In this document: in pieces, positions 36,649 through 48,981 of the stretch
How positions within the stretch are numbered: position 1 is the first letter of the stretch
Layout: each line of letters opens with the position of its first letter
DNA from: Erodium maritimum
Lineage: Eukaryota > Streptophyta > Magnoliopsida > Geraniales > Geraniaceae
Direction of reading: 5' to 3'
Assembly: GCA_963921825.1 (NCBI GenBank)
Contig: OY997593.1
Location: 38,579,111 to 38,643,110 of the forward strand
Length of the DNA stretch: 64,000 bases
The notes under the pieces: model-generated
Database searches by the model: none
Told to the model about the DNA's origin: nothing
What the model saw: the letters and a program-made list of their open reading frames with translations, nothing else
Made by a program: the position numbers and the translations under genes

Positions 36649-39600
36649 TTTCACGCCCCAATTTCTGTAAACCGAACTCGGGACGCGAACGTTTAAAATA
36701 AGAAAGCACTTTGAAAACATTTCCATTAAAACATGTTACAATGCCAGTTTAGTTCAACAAAAGGATAATTACAATTCAAATAAAACATCCCACAAGCGGA
36801 CAAAAAGGCGAGGTATCCGTCGCTAGACCAAAAGTAAAAACCCGGACTCCCCTCCTAGCTCCACAAGCTTCGAGAGCTCACCTAGTCCGTCCCACGAACA
36901 GTACCTGTAGGAAAAGCAGCTAGGGGTGAGCGTTCGCTCACCACCACGGATAACAGACTGACTACGGCATAATTAGCAGACAATGCCGGCAACACCTACA
37001 ACCAACTCAACCCCGGGGATCACTGTCCCCAACCCAAGTACTCTGACTGACAAACACCCACGGTGACCTTCCTCGAACGACTCGACACTCAACACGTAAG
37101 TAGACACGACACAACGATCACGACCTCTTCCAAGGACTCAAAGGAACTACGCAACACCAAACAAGATCGCACACCAAACAAGATCACAAAGGATCGCAAA
37201 CCAGCTGCTCAGTAACCTCTCCCACTCACACGAACACGGATCAGGCTAGCCAAAGAGTGCTTACAACCTGTGATACTCAAACTCAGACCAGGCCAGCCAA
37301 AGAGTGCTTGCAACCTGTGTTACTCAAACCATGTCAGGCCAGCCAAAGAGTGCTTGCAACCCGTTGATACTCAAATTTGGTCAGGCCAGCCAAAGAGTGC
37401 TTGCAACCTACCGGGATCCGCAATCACAATCACAATCACAATTACAAGCAAATTCAAACACACAGGCACTCAAGGCCACTCAAGACACCTCAACAGTCAA
37501 GACTCGGGTTCAACAACCCCACGGGCACTCACTACCACCCAAGACACACCAACGGTCAAGACTCGGGTTCAACAACCCCACAGACACTCACTGCCACTCA
37601 AGACACACCAACGGTCAAGACTCGGGTTCAACAACCCCACGACACTCACGGCCACCCAAAACTCCGACAGTAAGACACGGGCACTCATGGCCACCCAAGA
37701 CACCAATTTAAACACACGGGCTCTCAAGGCCACCCAAGACGCCAAATTAAATACACGGGCTCTCAAGGCCACCCAAGACACCAAATTAAATACACGGGAT
37801 CTCAAGGCCGCCCAAGACGCCAAATTAAATACACGGGCTCTCAAGGCCACCCAAGACACCAAATTAAATACACGGGCTCTCAAGGCCACCCAAGACTCAG
37901 CAATAAATAACGCACAACAACCTTCGGCATAATCGATGCCTCCAACAGTCCTAAGGTCACTAGTTTCACAAACAACCTCCGGGCATGGTCATATGCCTCC
38001 AGCAGTCCTACTATCAACAGTTTCACAATCAACCTCCGGGCATGGTCATATGCCTCCAGTCAAACAATTAACGCTAAGTTCTCTGCTCCTAAGACACTAC
38101 TAAGTGTCACATGCTTTTCCAGTAATTACCAAGTTCCCGTAGCATGCTTTTCTAACATTTAAATAAGCCTATTCAACCCACGACACCCCGGTGTCACATG
38201 CAATTCTACTGTTAACTTTCCCTAATCAGGGCCGAGATCCGGCTACTTTTCCCTACCTCAACTGAAGAGCAACTGCTACGCTTCCTAGCTGCTGACGTTC
38301 TGGCTCGCTAACTCCGAGCTTCACTTCGATCGAAGCCGGACGCTAAAGAGGACACGAAAGCCATAAATTAATAACGGTTCCACCGCTAAATTAAAGGTTA
38401 CTATTAAACCAGTCTAGACCCGACAATTGTCCTTTAAACTCGAGCGAGCTAAAAGCGGGGTCACGGTGAATCGGGTTTGAGTACCCGAGCACCGAAACCG
38501 GTGCATGCGAGGCACGGTCCCAATGCACGAATCCCGAGGTCCGATTCAGCGGTCCGCTTTTGTTCCTTTTTAAACCCAAATAGCAGTCCATTCTACCCAG
38601 AATTCCAGAGTCGTTCCCAAATCCGATTAACAACCCTTTTTCAAAACAGAACGGTTTTTATTTTAAATCAAACTCCCCTTTTATTTCAAATCTATTTCTG
38701 TTCCGATCTTTTGAGCCCAAAATGAATTAAGTTCGGTTTTTGAACAACCGTCCCTAAATCCCGTTTACAAACTTGATTTTCAAAATTCCTCGATTTAAAA
38801 CCGTTTTTAAAACCGACTTGATTTTAAGTCCTTTTTATTTTAAATCCCCTTTTTCTTAAATCGATTTTCGTTTACAACCTTTTCTTTCCAAAACCTTGAT
38901 TCCGATTCCAACCAAAGCAGATCCAAAACCGTCTTTTATTATAATCTGATTTTGATTCAACAATTTCCCTTTTCGATTCAAAATCAGTTCTAAAACTTAA
39001 ACGATTCTTTAGCAGGTTTAACCGACATAATTTCCCCCAATCAGATCCACATCGACTCGAATTTAACAACACGGGAAACCTTAAACGAGGGGCTCGGTTT
39101 GGAAACCGGCCGGCCACCGACGGAGACGCCGCCGGCGACCAAACCTCGTGGTGAGAATCTCACCGTGGAAGGCGAGGTGGTGGAGCACGGCGGAGGGAGC
39201 GGCGGTGGTGGTGGTGGTGGTCGTGGGTTCGGCGGGGCACTCCGCCTCAGATCCGGACGGGTCTCACCAGATCCGGCGAGATTGTCTAGGGTAGACAATC
39301 CCGGCGCCGACGGGGGAAAGAGGCCGAGAGGGGTTCGGCGTTGAACACGGCCGGAGACACTGAGTGAGGGCGGAGGTGGCCGTTCGGGCTCGGTGGTGGC
39401 CGGAGATGGAGGCGGCGTGGTCGGGGCTGTGTGGGTCAAAGAAGAGAGGGAGAGAGATTGAAGAACGAGGGAGGAGGGTCGGACGTGGGAGGTGAGGGTG
39501 GACGGAGGTGAGGGTCGCCGGAGCTGGAGACGGGAGAGGGAGTGGTGGCCGGATCTGGTTAGGGCGAAGAAGAAGGAGGTCGGGGATGGGGTTTCGAAGA

Positions 39601-39988
39601 AGACGAAGATGGAGTGAGGGAAGGGAGAAGGCCAGAGATGGAGACGGGAGAGAGGGTGTGGCCGGAGGTGGTGAGAGGTCGCCGAAGAAGATGGAGGTCG
39701 CCGGAGATCGAGAGAGTGAATCGGGTTCAGGAGAGGAGAGAAGTGGGGGACTGGACGGCGCTGAAGGGAAAATTAGGGCAAAAACCCTAATTTTCGAGCT
39801 TTATAGCTCGGCCAGTCAGGCTGGGCCTCTAACGGGCCTGATGCACGGCCCAAAGCGCAGGGACAGGGCTCGGCCTGCTTGGGCAGGGTCTGGCCGGGTC
39901 AAGCTGGTCGGGTCTGGGTTGCTGGTCGGGTCCGGTCCGACCCGGCCCGACCCAATAGTTTTTTTTTTTTTTGAAAGCGGGTTTTACA
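36649..39988 (+). mobile_element. Solo LTR, ~3-kb gypsy-type family, copy 2
   Basis: A 3,340-bp solo LTR nested in the LTR of copia element C. Flanked by an exact TSD, AACAC (36644-36648 and 39989-39993). The left half matches copy 1 (TCACGCCCC start, minisatellite, AATCAGGGCCGAGATCC block). The right half from about 38270 is unlike the other two copies, being rich in GGTGG and CCGG-type sequence. This is therefore a different subfamily that shares only one half of the LTR. It has no coding capacity. The long GC-rich open frames at 39041-40080 are compositional. Confidence 0.8.
37255..37900. repeat. LTR-internal minisatellites, two types
   Basis: First, four units of about 43 bp around GGCCAGCCAAAGAGTGCTTG (37255-37410). 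Second, more than ten units of 39-52 bp around GGCCACCCAAGACACC (37465-37900), the last five nearly identical (AAATTAAATACACGGGCTCT). They lie in solo LTR copy 2 and produce overlapping long open frames that are not genes. Confidence 0.85.
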
Positions 39989-42900
39989 AACACAATAAGA
40001 GAAGAGAACACCAAAGAATGGATGATCGGCTTAAGTCTCCAAGACGCCTACGTATCCACTTGAGAATCAAAGCCATGTAGTTCTTCATATGAGGACTCAA
40101 GAACACCAAAAATGGAGAGAAACCAAGCCAAACCCGAAATTGTATGAGGAAGGAGAGAGAGAAAAAAGTTGCTTCCTATTTGTGTCTTGTGTTTATTATG
40201 TTGAAAAAGATGACTTAAACCAATTAAATCCCATCAACATAATAAAAAATAGTATAAGACAAGCATGGTGTGAAGCACGGTGTAAATAGGGCAAGTATGG
40301 TGTTAAGTATGGCTAGACAAGATGAGGTTAGGTGGTGAATCACCAACACCTTAATCTTTGTCTTGCTTACTTAGTACTAATTAATCAAGACTTGATTAAT
40401 TAGTTCCATGGGCCTTGGTTGCATGAGCCTCTTATGGGCCTCTTAGAACATGACACGTGGCCATTCCCAACGAGGTCCCGTGACGTGCTCATCGCCTCCA
40501 AGCCTTTCAGACCGGAAATGTCCAACATTATCCGACGTGATCAATCCCAAAACTCCAAGCCTTGTCTCGATCCGTAAGTCCTATTCACTTACAGGCACAT
40601 GACCCAATACCCAGTTTTGGTCATGTCCCGAGACAACTCCCTTTTGGCCATTCTCCATAAATGTGTTAATGAGTTTCATCCTCCGGTGTGACCCTTAGAT
40701 TTATGCATGTCAATAGATCAACGTAAAATCCCATTTTACTTGATCCTATTTAAGTGGTAACTAACGAGACTTTAGTATTGCCTGACATTGCATAACGAAT
40801 CGACCCTATCGATTTTAACCTTTCCGTCGTCCCTATCGTTATCCTTTTATCACTAATATCTTGATTGAGATAAGGCATATAGCCGTTATCCTTATTATTC
40901 TCAATCATTGTTTCTTGATATGTGAGATGACTGAATATATGATACCCAGTATCATATGCTTGACCATTCTATTCTTTAAGTCACTCTAGATCAAGCGGCC
41001 GAGAACCGATATCTTTCTCATACTGTAGGATGAGGGATAAATCCCTTAGCCGTCTTTCGTGTCACTCATGCAATCCGTCCCCAAGCCAATCCTGGCCGTT
41101 ATGGAAGCCTGTTACGGACAACATTAGGCTTAGGACAAACGCAGTTGTTTACTGTATAGTGATCACAAAGACTCCTTGGTGTAAGGATACATGACAAGCT
41201 ACGATAATGAATATTTTCATGACTTGATCTATAGAACATATTCATGTCGGTTCATCCAATATCATGTCCCACATGATATATATGATCAGACTCTAGAATC
41301 CCATTCCAATGACTAACAGAACGTTAGTCATAAAGAGTCATCTTTCATACTAGTCACTTCTAGTAAAACTTTGTTGAATAGGGACCCATCGAGTGTTAGA
41401 ACACTAAGTCTTGTTGAGATGAATGTCATGACTAGTGGGTAAGAGTCCTTTCTTTGAATTGAGCATTGAGAACCTACTCAATTACTTGTTCACATAAGTT
41501 CCCTGAGTTAAATCCAATACCCTCTTGGTGCGATCTCTACATATCTTAATCCCTAAGATATAAGCAGCATCGCCTAAGTCATTTATTAAGAAACATTTCC
41601 TCAACCAAGCTTTAGTCTCGTGCAAGGTTGGGATGTCATTTTCAATGAGCACCAGAAGGTAATCTTGCTCCCACTAGCCTTCTTATAAACGCAAGATTCA
41701 TCCTCGTTCTTGATTAAGCCAAATCCAATTACAGCTTCATCAAAACGAAGGATCCAACTCCGAGAAGTTCGTTACAATCCATAAATGTATTTGAACAACT
41801 TACAAATCTTTCCCTTATTCTTCGGATCGTCAAAACCTTTGGGCCGAGACACACAAACATACTCAGTCAAATTTCCATTTAAGAAAGCGGCTTTGACATC
41901 CACTTTCCATATCTCGTAATCAAGACACGAGACTATGTCAAGAAGAATCTGGATAGATTTGACCATAGCCAGTGGGGAGAAGGTTTCCTTATAATCAATC
42001 CCTTGGATATGTATTATAACCTTTCGCCACCAGTCGACCTTTATAAGTCAGAGGATTTCCATCCATGTCCATCTTCACCTTGAAGATCCTTTTGCACCGA
42101 TGGTACCCACACCACCGATGGGATCAACCAGTTCCCAGACTTGTTTGTCCAACATGGCCTCCATTTCCTTCCTTATGGCTCCCATCCATAACTCGAAGTC
42201 AGGTCCATCCACGGCTTCTAGAAAGTTTGTTGGATCCTCGTGATCCACCATAAGCTCATCGTTACCTCCAAACACAAAGTAACCATATCTCAGAGGTGGA
42301 CGAATAATCCTTCCAGATCGCCTTGGACCTTCAGGAATTGTTACTAGAATTGGTTCTTATTCTATGACCATCTATGGCTGTGGTCGTTTCCAGAGCATAA
42401 CCCAAGAAAGAGATCGGGAGATCAGTCCAACTGATCATGGAACAGACTATTGTCTAACAATGTCCGATTTCTCCGTTCGACTACACCTTTCAACTATAGT
42501 GTCCCAGGAGGAGTCCAATCCAAAATGATCTCATTCTCTTTTAGATGATCTTAAAACTCTGTGGTCAAGTATTTTCCACCTCGATCCAATCAAAATGCCT
42601 TAATACCTTTCCCGAGTTGGTTTTCTACTTCAGTCTTTTACTCTTTGAATTTATCAAAAGCTTCAGACTTGTATCTCACCGAATAGACATAACCATATTT
42701 ACTGTAATCATCAATAAATGTGATAAAGTAGCTAAAACCCCTCATGGCAAGCGAACTTATTGGTCTACACACATTTGAGTGTATCAACCCTAATAATTCA
42801 TCCGCCCTTTCACCGCGACCGATGAAGGGAACTTTAGTCATTTTTCCCATCAAACAAGCCTCGCACCTATCATTCGAATGAAATTCGAATGGACTTAGAA

Positions 42901-44177
42901 GTCCGTACTTGTGAAGTGCTGATATGCGTTTCTCGTTTATGTGGCCTAAACGATAGTGCCATAACAGAGTCTGGTCTAAATGATCGGATTTAGACCTTTT
43001 GGTATTAACGTTATAAATAGAGCTTGAGGCATTGTTACCCATATCTAATATGTCCAATCCTCCAACCATTTTTGCACAAACATAAAATATATCATTGCAT
43101 AAATTATTGAAAATCTAATTTCCAACATCAATATTATATCATTCGGTGTCCAACACGGATAAGAATATAATGTTCCTATTAAAATTAGGTATGCGATATA
43201 CATTGTTTAATACAGAACAAGGCAGCTTGGAAAACGAAGACTTACAGATCCTACAACAGTCGCCACAACCCTTATATTGTTGTCTACTCTAAGGTCCATT
43301 TTGTTCTTCTCCAAGCTTATCCTACCTTCCATCCACTACATGTCAGTGCATGTGTGAGATTCAGCTTTGGTATCCAATACCCATGAATCTTTGGAAGTAA
43401 AGAGAGGTAGCTCTATAAAGTTAATACCTGATGAAGGCGCAGTCCCACTGCCCTTCTTCAGATCATCCTTGTTTTTTCCGCAATCCCTTTTCGTTGACTA
43501 GGCTTCTGGAAATAGAAGCAGACATTCTCATCCTCCTTATCCTTCCTTGGGGACCCCTTGGTCCTTGAATGGATAGGAGCAATCAAGTGTCTCATCTTTC
43601 ATACCAAGTGCACAGGGGCCTTGCCCTTGCCATTACTAGTTTCCTTCTTGAAACTGGATCCATTTCTAACCATCAGAATATCCTTGGATTCCAAATCCTT
43701 GATATTCTTCTCAGCGGTTAAAAATGTGCCATGTAACTTTGATATGGTCTTATCGTGCATGTGATAGTTTATGATGAACTCAACATACGCACGAGAAAGG
43801 GAGCGCAGAATCCTATCTGCTGCCATCTTTGATTCTATCTTAAGACCCAGTCCATTAAGACGTTCGAGATGCTGATACGGGTGCATTTTAACACATAAAA
43901 GGGTCACATAATATCGAGTTATATAGACTTTTAGTGCTGTTTATTATCATATACCTAGGTTTATCATGAATAATTGTGTTTCTCTGTGTGTTCGGTGTTT
44001 TGCTGGAAAACTGATGTATTTTTTTTTTTGATAAGCTAAAATTTTATTGAACAATTGTTCTATAAGAATATAAAACAAAAGTAACAAAAAATCCAAAAGG
44101 ACCTTTTCCTCAAACCAATACAGCTACAAAGAGCAAAAACAGACCCGAAAAAAAAACAAGACATAAACACGCCTTTC

Positions 44178-44555
44178 TTAGATCCTTTTCGGGTTCAAAC
44201 AAGAAAACCGGTTAGAAACCGGAACAGGGGTTAGGGCTTGATCAGAAGACTGGTCCAAAAGATCCTCATCCTTCCCCAAAGAGTAGAGATCAACAACTTT
44301 CCTACCGACTTTCGAGCTGTAACTCCAGTCACCCGAGCTGTCTTTTTTAGCTACTGTCACCAGAAATTGTCCCAATGGATCCCCTTTAACAACAAAAGTC
44401 CTGGCTCTAGTCTGATACACCACCACTGGTTGTGCAATCACCTTCACCTGGCCCTTCTTAGGGCGGCCGCGTTTTCTTGGTACCGCCCCAGAAATCGGTT
44501 TTTCCAAGACTTCCTTCCACGGACTACCTTGAGACCCGACCTCCAAAGGCGGTAA
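44178..44555 (-). pseudogene. LINE ORF1 C-terminal part (AT-hook-like)
   Basis: This is the end of the RRM ORF1, cut off from its front half by the solo LTR that ends the piece at 44555. It reads GSQGSPWKEVLEKP, then an AT-hook-like KRGRPKKG, then KVIAQPVVVYQTRA and SGDWSYSSKVGRK, closing with VSNRFSCLNPKRI. The same strings recur in copy 1. The KRGRPKK core would suit nucleic acid binding in the minor groove, though in a LINE ORF1 it may simply aid RNA binding. Confidence 0.7.
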
Positions 44556-46389
44556 TGTAATAACCACTCCCGGTCAACGCAGTCAAACCTGCGAAAAACA
44601 GGAAAATTTAAAATTTTTAAGACTGACACTTGATTGAACCTAAAATGACCCCGAGTGTCATACCGGACTTAAGTTGACCCCGTTATCGACCAAAGTGAGT
44701 TCCGGGGAACTCAGGGCAACTTTCTGATCAATTTGGGAAATGTTGACTTTTCGCTGGAAAAGTCAACCGAGCGACGTTTTGGTCCATTCGAGGACCGTTT
44801 TGGATCCAAAGAGCTTAGCCGTCGTCGCAGCGGTCTTAGTTGAGCCGTTTCCTTGTAACCCGTCAAGTTTCGTAATTTTTGGGAAAAAGTGTACGTTCGG
44901 GGCCCGAAACGTCTGAGTTTCGCGAATCTGATTGGGAAATATCTTGAAGATATTTTCCAAAAAGACATGGGACCCACTTGCCACATGTCAATTAAGTGAT
45001 GGTGTTAGGTGACTTTTGAGAAAATATAAAGATGAGAAATGGAGGGGTGTTAGGCCATAAGTGTAAAAATAGGGTTTGTTGAGAGAGAGAGCAATAAGAT
45101 TGGAGTGAGCGGCGGCTTCCATTGCCAAGAGAGAAAGAGTGCTTCTGCTGCAAATTTATAATTGCACAATAAGTGTGCTTGTGGCCGAAGATGAAGAAGA
45201 GGAAAGCTTGGTTTATCATGATTTTGTCTCTTCTTGGTGTAGTTCCCAAAATAGTAAGGGATCAAAAGGTTTGGGTTGCGGCAACAAGAAGACAAGGAGC
45301 TAGAAATTAAAGGTTAGTCATTATTGTGTAGCTTCTTTAATTCTTGATTGGTGGAGGTTCATACTAAAAGCTTGGAGCTTGGTATTAGTGGTGGATGGTT
45401 ACAGTAACAATCAAGAATTAAATCACTAGTTGTGTAATTGATGCAAGATAGAGCTTGAGTGGTAAATGTTTGATTTGGATGGTGTTGTAACCACGGGTTA
45501 AGCAAATAAGAATCTTGTGGGTGAAGGAGCACACACAGGGGTACACGGCCAAAAATGTTTTTCTTCCTTTGTTGTTTCTTAAGTTGATATTAGAGCTATA
45601 TATCGGTAACAAAAGATAGGTAAATTTCTTTTGTACATTACCGTCTTGTTTTAAGAAATAAAGAATTAGGGCTTTTAAATTGTGGAAATTGGAAATGGCG
45701 GTTTAGAAACTTTAAACGTTAATTAAATGACTCGGAAGTTGGAATTCGATTCCGTCGAGTGCCTAGGAACCCTTGAATTATTCGAAGATCGTAGAAACGA
45801 AAACGGGAATTTTCGGAGCCTCGGAAGGGCGTTTACAAAACCCGGGCAGATTCGCCATGTCGGGCGAATCGGGCCTTTACGGGTCCCTTATCGACAATGT
45901 CGAGTAATTGGGAAGTTTGAGAGTGATCGACATTGTCGGGGTTAGGTTTGGGCATCGAGTTTAATGATTTTCAGTTTATTCCTGCAAGTTGTTAAGTGCC
46001 TTTAAATTGTGTTCTTTTAGATCGTGCCACGGACCGAGGCAAGGGAAAGCTGGGTGAGTGACTGAAATCATCACCGGAGCTCGTGGTTGGCTTTTGGGAG
46101 AACACGCACGAGGTAGGGAAAAGTAGCCGGATCTCGGCCCTGATTAGGGAAAGTTAACAGTAGAATTGCATGTGACACCGGGGTGTCGTGGGTTGAGTAG
46201 GTTTATTTAAATATTAGAAAAGCATGATACGGTATTGTAGCGTTTAAGAGAAAAGCATGTGACACTTAGTAGTGTCGTAGGAACAGAGAACTTAGCGATA
46301 ATTGAATTACTGGAGGCATATGACCATGCCCGGAGGTTGTTTGTGAAACTAGTGATCTTAGGACTGTTGGAGGCATCGAGTATGCCGGA

Positions 46390-46735
46390 GGTTGTTGTGC
46401 GTTATTTATTGTTGAGTTTGGGTGGCCTTGAGAGCCCGCGTTATTTATTGTTGAGTTTGGGTGGCCTTGAGAGCCCGCGTTATTTATTGTTGAGTTTGGG
46501 TGGCCTTGAGAGCCCGTGTTATTTATTGTTGAGTTTGGATGGCCTTGAGAGCCCGTGATATTTATTGTTGAGTTTGGGTGGCCTTGAGAGCCAGTGTTAT
46601 TTATTGTTGAGTTTGGGTGGCCTTGAGAGCCCGTGTTATTTATTGTTGAGTTTGGGTGGCCTTGAGAGCCCGTGTTATTTATTGTGGAGTTTGGGTGGCC
46701 TTGAGAGCCCGTGTATTTAAATTGGTGTCTTGGGT
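46390..46735. repeat. 45-bp minisatellite in solo LTR copy 3
   Basis: About eight units of TTATTTATTGTTGAGTTTGG followed by GTGGCCTTGAGAGCCCG, nearly identical. This is the reverse complement of the GGCCACCCAAGACACCAA family in copies 1 and 2, here freshly expanded. Confidence 0.88.
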
Positions 46736-47034
46736 GGCCATGAGTGCCCGTGTCTTACTGTTGAGGTTTTGGGGTGGCCGTGAATGCCGTGGGGTTGTTG
46801 AACCCGAGTCTTGACCGTTGGTGTGTCTTGAGTGGCAGTGAGTGCCGTAGGGTTATTGAACCCGAGTCTTGACCGTTGGTGTGTCTTGAGTGGCAGTGAG
46901 TGCTCATGCGGTTGCTGAACCCGAGTCTTGATTGTTGAGATGTCTTGAGTGGCCTTGAGTGCCTGTGTGATTGAACTTGCCTGTGATTGTGATTGTGGTT
47001 ACCTGAAGTTGTGAGTTCAAAAGGTCGACAGCCT

Positions 47035-47255
47035 GATCCGACTTAGTGTCGATGAATTGCGAGTTCTAAAGGTCGACAGCCTGAGCCGACTTAGTGTCGA
47101 TGAATTGCGAGTTCTAAAGGTCGACAGCCTGAGCCGACTTAGTGTCGATGAATTGCGAGTTCTAAAGGTCGACAGCCTGATCCGACTTAGTGTCGATGAA
47201 TTGCGAGTTCGAAAGGTCGACAGCCTGATCCGACTTCGTGTCGAGGAATTGCGAT
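47035..47255. repeat. 48-bp minisatellite in solo LTR copy 3
   Basis: Four to five units around GGTCGACAGCCTGATCCGAC followed by TTAGTGTCGATGAATTGCGA. Single versions of the same text occur in copy 1 near 13390, so the array expanded in copy 3 only. Confidence 0.85.
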
Positions 47256-47836
47256 AGGTCGATCCCTGACCTGATTGAGATTGGTTACTGAGCAGTTGGT
47301 GTGCGATCCTTTGTGATCTTGTTTGGCGTTGTGTAGTCTTTCTGTCGTGTCCTTGGAGGAGGTCGTCGATAGTTGTGTCGGGTCTACATTGTGTTATCGA
47401 GTGTTGAGTCTGTTGAGGAAAGTAATGGGTTGTGGGTCAGTTGGTTACTTGAGTTGGGGACTGTAGTCCCGGTGTCGGGTTTGGTTGTAGTGTTACTGGC
47501 TTTTCTGCTAATTATGCCGTAGTCAGTCTGTTATCCGTGGTGGTGAGCGAACGCTCACCCCTAGCTGCTTTTCCTACAGGTACTGTTCGTGGGACGGACT
47601 AGGTGAGCTCTCGAAGCTTGTGGAGCTAGGAGCGGAGTCCGGGTTTTGTCTTTTGAGTCTAGTGACGGATACCTTGTACTTTTGTCCACTTGTTGGGACG
47701 TGTTTTAAACTGTAATTATTATTTTGTTGGAAAAAAGGGTACTTTTAAAGTGTTTAATGAAAACAGGTTTCAAACGGCTTTATTATTTAAAATGTTCGCG
47801 TCCCTAGTTCGGTTTTACTGAAATTGGGGCGTGACA

Positions 47837-48981
47837 GGTAAAACCGAGCCCGCAGGGCCCAGGTCCTTCTCCATTCGCCTAAAAATAGTATCCAGACTCG
47901 GGTCCTCCCTGACCGGCGTGTGGGCCTTTTCCGAAGATGAAATAGGCCCAGAGAGCCCACTTGGCAGGCTTAGCCCATCAAGGACAGATGGATCTGCTTG
48001 ACTATGACCAAGCCCACCAAAACTGGTCCCTTGGCCCAAAGCGTCTTGAGGCCCAACCACAACCCCACGCGAACGATCCTTGTTCAACACCGTAGACGAA
48101 GACACGTACAGAGACTTCGACGAGATCGGATCAAGGACAACTGAGAAATCCATCCCTTGATTCGAAATCGAAAAAGGGATTCCGAAATTCAAGGACTCGA
48201 TTCCTGAAACGGGGGAAGGGCAAACAAGTCGAGGAAGCTCGCCCGATTTCGGTACGGACTCGGGCACGACTAGCGCCGGAATGACCTGAGGGGCGGCGAT
48301 TCCTTCAGGACACTCTATCTCAGCATCCTCCTGACGAACACGGTCTCCGGAGCTAAGAAACTCGACGTCCCGCTGAGCATAAACGATGCTCTGTTTCACA
48401 GAGGTAATGTTCTGTTTCAAGTTCTCGCCTAAGATAGTCGTCGGAGGGCTTAAGCTACGCCGAGAAAACGCTACAAAAAGTATATGCCCTTTCACATTAG
48501 CCCCATTTAAGGTCTCAAGCGCCTTCTGCGCGGCAAGGGACGTCGTGAATCGAACAAAACCGAAGAAAAAGCCTGCCCTGTTTTCTCTTTTTAGCAGCGA
48601 GAAGGAAGTGATTTCGCCGAACAATGACAGCTTCTCTCTAAACCAAACTTCCGATGTTGGGTACGGTAGGTTCCGAACGTACAATTCTAAAAAACTCGCC
48701 TCGTATCGAACCGAGTGTCGTCGTCTACGCCCCACATCATCCGAGCGAGCTCCGGCGGAATCTCCTTCTTTGGAGTCAACGTTCAGAGGAGCAGAGTTCG
48801 GAATAGGGTCGACGTCCGAGATCGATTGCCTCCCCATCCCTTTCGCAGGAGCTGTACGAGGATTGTCCCGACGACGCACCCCTGAACCCACACCCTTGCC
48901 CGGCTGCTCACCACCACCCTTGACCGGACAGTGATTATCCGGCGTGCAGATGGAACGATACTTCTTGTACAGGGACAACAA
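47837..48981 (-). pseudogene. LINE ORF1 N-terminal part with RRM
   Basis: About 380 open codons. After a basic, Gly/Pro-rich leader (KGGGEQPGKG, RRRR) comes an RRM at about residues 99-175 counted from the TTG at 48981. RNP2 is LYVRNL (100-105) and RNP1 is FFFGFVRF (138-145). The remainder is Ser/Pro/Asp-rich and low in structure. The frame stays open up to the solo LTR insertion at 47836, so the ORF was probably intact when the LTR landed. No ATG fits the frame clearly, so the true start is unsure. Expected role: binding of LINE RNA. Confidence 0.75.

Larger units (their letters stand above)
44556..47836 (-). mobile_element. Solo LTR, ~3-kb gypsy-type family, copy 3
   Basis: A 3,281-bp solo LTR (TGTAATAACC...GGGGCGTGACA on the plus strand) inserted in the LINE ORF1, with an exact TSD, GGTAA (44551-44555 and 47837-47841). 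It is the reverse orientation of copies 1 and 2 and matches copy 1 along its length, including the AAATTTCGTTTTCGG-type middle and the GATCGACATTGTCGG block. It is the innermost layer of the nest and so the youngest insertion there. No internal region, no coding capacity. Confidence 0.85.

Noticed and set aside
37270-37932. A 220-codon frame plus overlapping frames
   Set aside because: Encoded entirely by the LTR minisatellites; the protein is a tandem repeat of SRALKATQDT-type units without other support.
39041-40080. Long GC-rich open frames on both strands (up to 190 codons)
   Set aside because: They lie inside a solo LTR, consist of low-complexity Gly/Arg/Pro runs and overlap each other on opposite strands; composition explains them.
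46259-47257. Repetitive frames of 99 and 66 codons
   Set aside because: Products of the 45-bp and 48-bp minisatellites in solo LTR copy 3, not genes.
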